DNA of 5,882 bases from Emcibacter sp. (lineage in GTDB: Bacteria; Pseudomonadota; Alphaproteobacteria; Sphingomonadales; Emcibacteraceae): positions 1-5,882 of the forward strand of contig JALUWZ010000190.1 in NCBI GenBank assembly GCA_027019205.1. Direction: 5' to 3'. A program made the position numbers and the translations under genes. Below are positions 5,013 through 5,882 of this stretch, piece by piece; the stretch's first letter is position 1; every line of letters starts with the position of its first letter. Below the pieces are notes generated by a model. It was not told where the DNA came from and did no database searches. It saw only the letters and a list, made by a program, of their open reading frames with translations.

Positions 5013-5882
5013 TTGTTATCAAGAACAAACAGGGCCTGTCCCCATAACAACGGGCCGATTTTAACGGTGGTGATAGATACCGAAGAGGAATTTGACTGGG
5101 CATCAGCCTTCAACCGCAGCAACCGGTCAACCGAAAATATTGCCCATCAGCATCTGGCCCAGAAAATTTTCCACAAATATAATATCATTCCGACCTACTG
5201 CGTTGATTATCCGGTAATGGAAAATGACAAGGCCGTGGCTGTTCTTGCCGAATGGGCTGAAAAGGGCGAATGTCTGATCGGCGCGCATCTGCATCCCTGG
5301 GTCAGCCCGCCTGATGAGGAAGAGGTAAACCGGGTAAATTCATATGCGGGAAATCTGCCGATGGCTCTGGAAAAAGCCAAACTCTCGACCCTGACAGACT
5401 TTATTGAACAGAGAATCGGCCAGCGACCACAGATATTCAAGGCGGGAAGATATGGCGTCGGCCCCAATACTGCACGGATTTTGCAGGAACTTGGCTACCG
5501 GGTGGATTGCAGCGTTGTGGCCGATACACCTCTTACCTATGATTTCGGCCCGGATTTTACCGGCCTGCCGACACAGCCCTACTGGTTCGGGGAGGAAGGG
5601 GAAAGGATTCTCGAACTGCCCAACTGTCGCGGCTATGACGGGCTGCTCGCCCGCTGGGGCAGCTTTCTCTATCCGCTGCTTGCCGGGGCGACAGGATTTC
5701 GCTCCCTGATGGCCGGGATTCTGGTAAAAACAGGATTGCTGGAACGGATTCCCCTAACCCCGGAAGGCATTCGGGCAGAAGACCATATCCGCATGGTCCG
5801 GCGCATGTCGGCGATTGGCCGCAATTATTTCAATTATGCCTATCACAGTTCATCGCTGATGCCGGGCGGCGCCCCCTATGTC
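5013..5882 (+). CDS. Polysaccharide deacetylase, WalW-type (CE4-like), 3' end missing
   Basis: An open frame of 290 codons that runs off the right edge. CE4-like enzymes remove acetyl groups from N-acetylated sugars. From memory, the WalW branch is found in Gram-negative surface or exopolysaccharide loci. The first conserved strand is ILTVVIDTEEEFDW (16-29, D22 candidate metal or catalytic acid), then HQHLAQKIF, PTYCVDYPV, GAHLHPWVSPP (90-100, H92 and H94), NSYAGNLP, FKAGRYGVGPNTA (142-154) and YHSSSLMPGGAPYV at the window end (H278). These are WalW-type motifs rather than the textbook TFDDG and HxxxH, so the exact metal ligands are inferred. There is no signal peptide or membrane segment, so a cytosolic place is likely. 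The start is TTG at 5013, supported by GGAG seven bases upstream and by an in-frame TGA at 4986-4988. The first in-frame ATG lies near codon 69, well inside the domain. The family is about 330 residues, so probably 30-50 are missing. Confidence 0.88.
   Translation, partial: MLSRTNRACPHNNGPILTVVIDTEEEFDWASAFNRSNRSTENIAHQHLAQKIFHKYNIIPTYCVDYPVMENDKAVAVLAEWAEKGECLIGAHLHPWVSPPDEEEVNRVNSYAGNLPMALEKAKLSTLTDFIEQRIGQRPQIFKAGRYGVGPNTARILQELGYRVDCSVVADTPLTYDFGPDFTGLPTQPYWFGEEGERILELPNCRGYDGLLARWGSFLYPLLAGATGFRSLMAGILVKTGLLERIPLTPEGIRAEDHIRMVRRMSAIGRNYFNYAYHSSSLMPGGAPYV

Noticed and set aside
4495..5103. 202-codon open frame on the minus strand across the priA end, the spacer and the deacetylase start
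   Set aside because: It is antisense to the conserved PriA C terminus and the deacetylase N terminus, with no recognisable motif.
1..5882. Mobile element, CRISPR array, tRNA or rRNA, or toxin-antitoxin or defence genes
   Set aside because: I saw no transposase, spaced repeats, cloverleaf-like sequence or small paired genes. XerC here looks like the chromosomal housekeeping recombinase rather than a phage or island integrase.

Overview
The window looks like a chromosomal housekeeping segment from an alphaproteobacterium of moderate GC content. The best evidence for this is the cluster formed by a small transaldolase, a DUF484 protein and the tyrosine recombinase XerC, transcribed away from a divergent priA. 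I recognise this arrangement from alphaproteobacterial genomes, but I cannot name a genus.

Layout: (1) 1-278, plus strand, the C-terminal end of a crotonase-fold protein that resembles delta(3,5)-delta(2,4)-dienoyl-CoA isomerase (ECH1-like). (2) 275-2594, minus strand, a tight three-gene cluster read in the order transaldolase (fsa/tal-type), DUF484 protein, xerC. Its last gene converges on the crotonase gene and the two share a 4-bp TTAA stop overlap. (3) 2595-2676, an AT-rich divergent intergenic region of about 80 bp, which should hold promoters for both directions. (4) 2689-4893, plus strand, complete priA (primosomal helicase). (5) 4894-5012, an AT-rich spacer with a 9-bp tandem repeat and a good Shine-Dalgarno. 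(6) 5013-5882, plus strand, the first 290 codons of a WalW-type polysaccharide deacetylase. It appears to start at TTG and runs off the window.

How the genes relate: XerC (chromosome dimer resolution) and PriA (replication restart) both serve replication and segregation, but they are on opposite strands and probably separately transcribed. The transaldolase belongs to the non-oxidative pentose phosphate pathway, and its active-site residues favour transaldolase over fructose-6-phosphate aldolase activity. The role of DUF484 is unknown. The crotonase remnant belongs to unsaturated fatty-acid beta-oxidation. The deacetylase probably begins an extracellular or surface polysaccharide locus that continues beyond the right edge.

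I found no mobile element, CRISPR array, tRNA or rRNA, and no convincing new biological system. The points worth a second look are the transaldolase active site, the TTG-started deacetylase that ATG/GTG-only gene calling would truncate or miss, the conserved but unexplained DUF484-xerC linkage, and a few short repeats.
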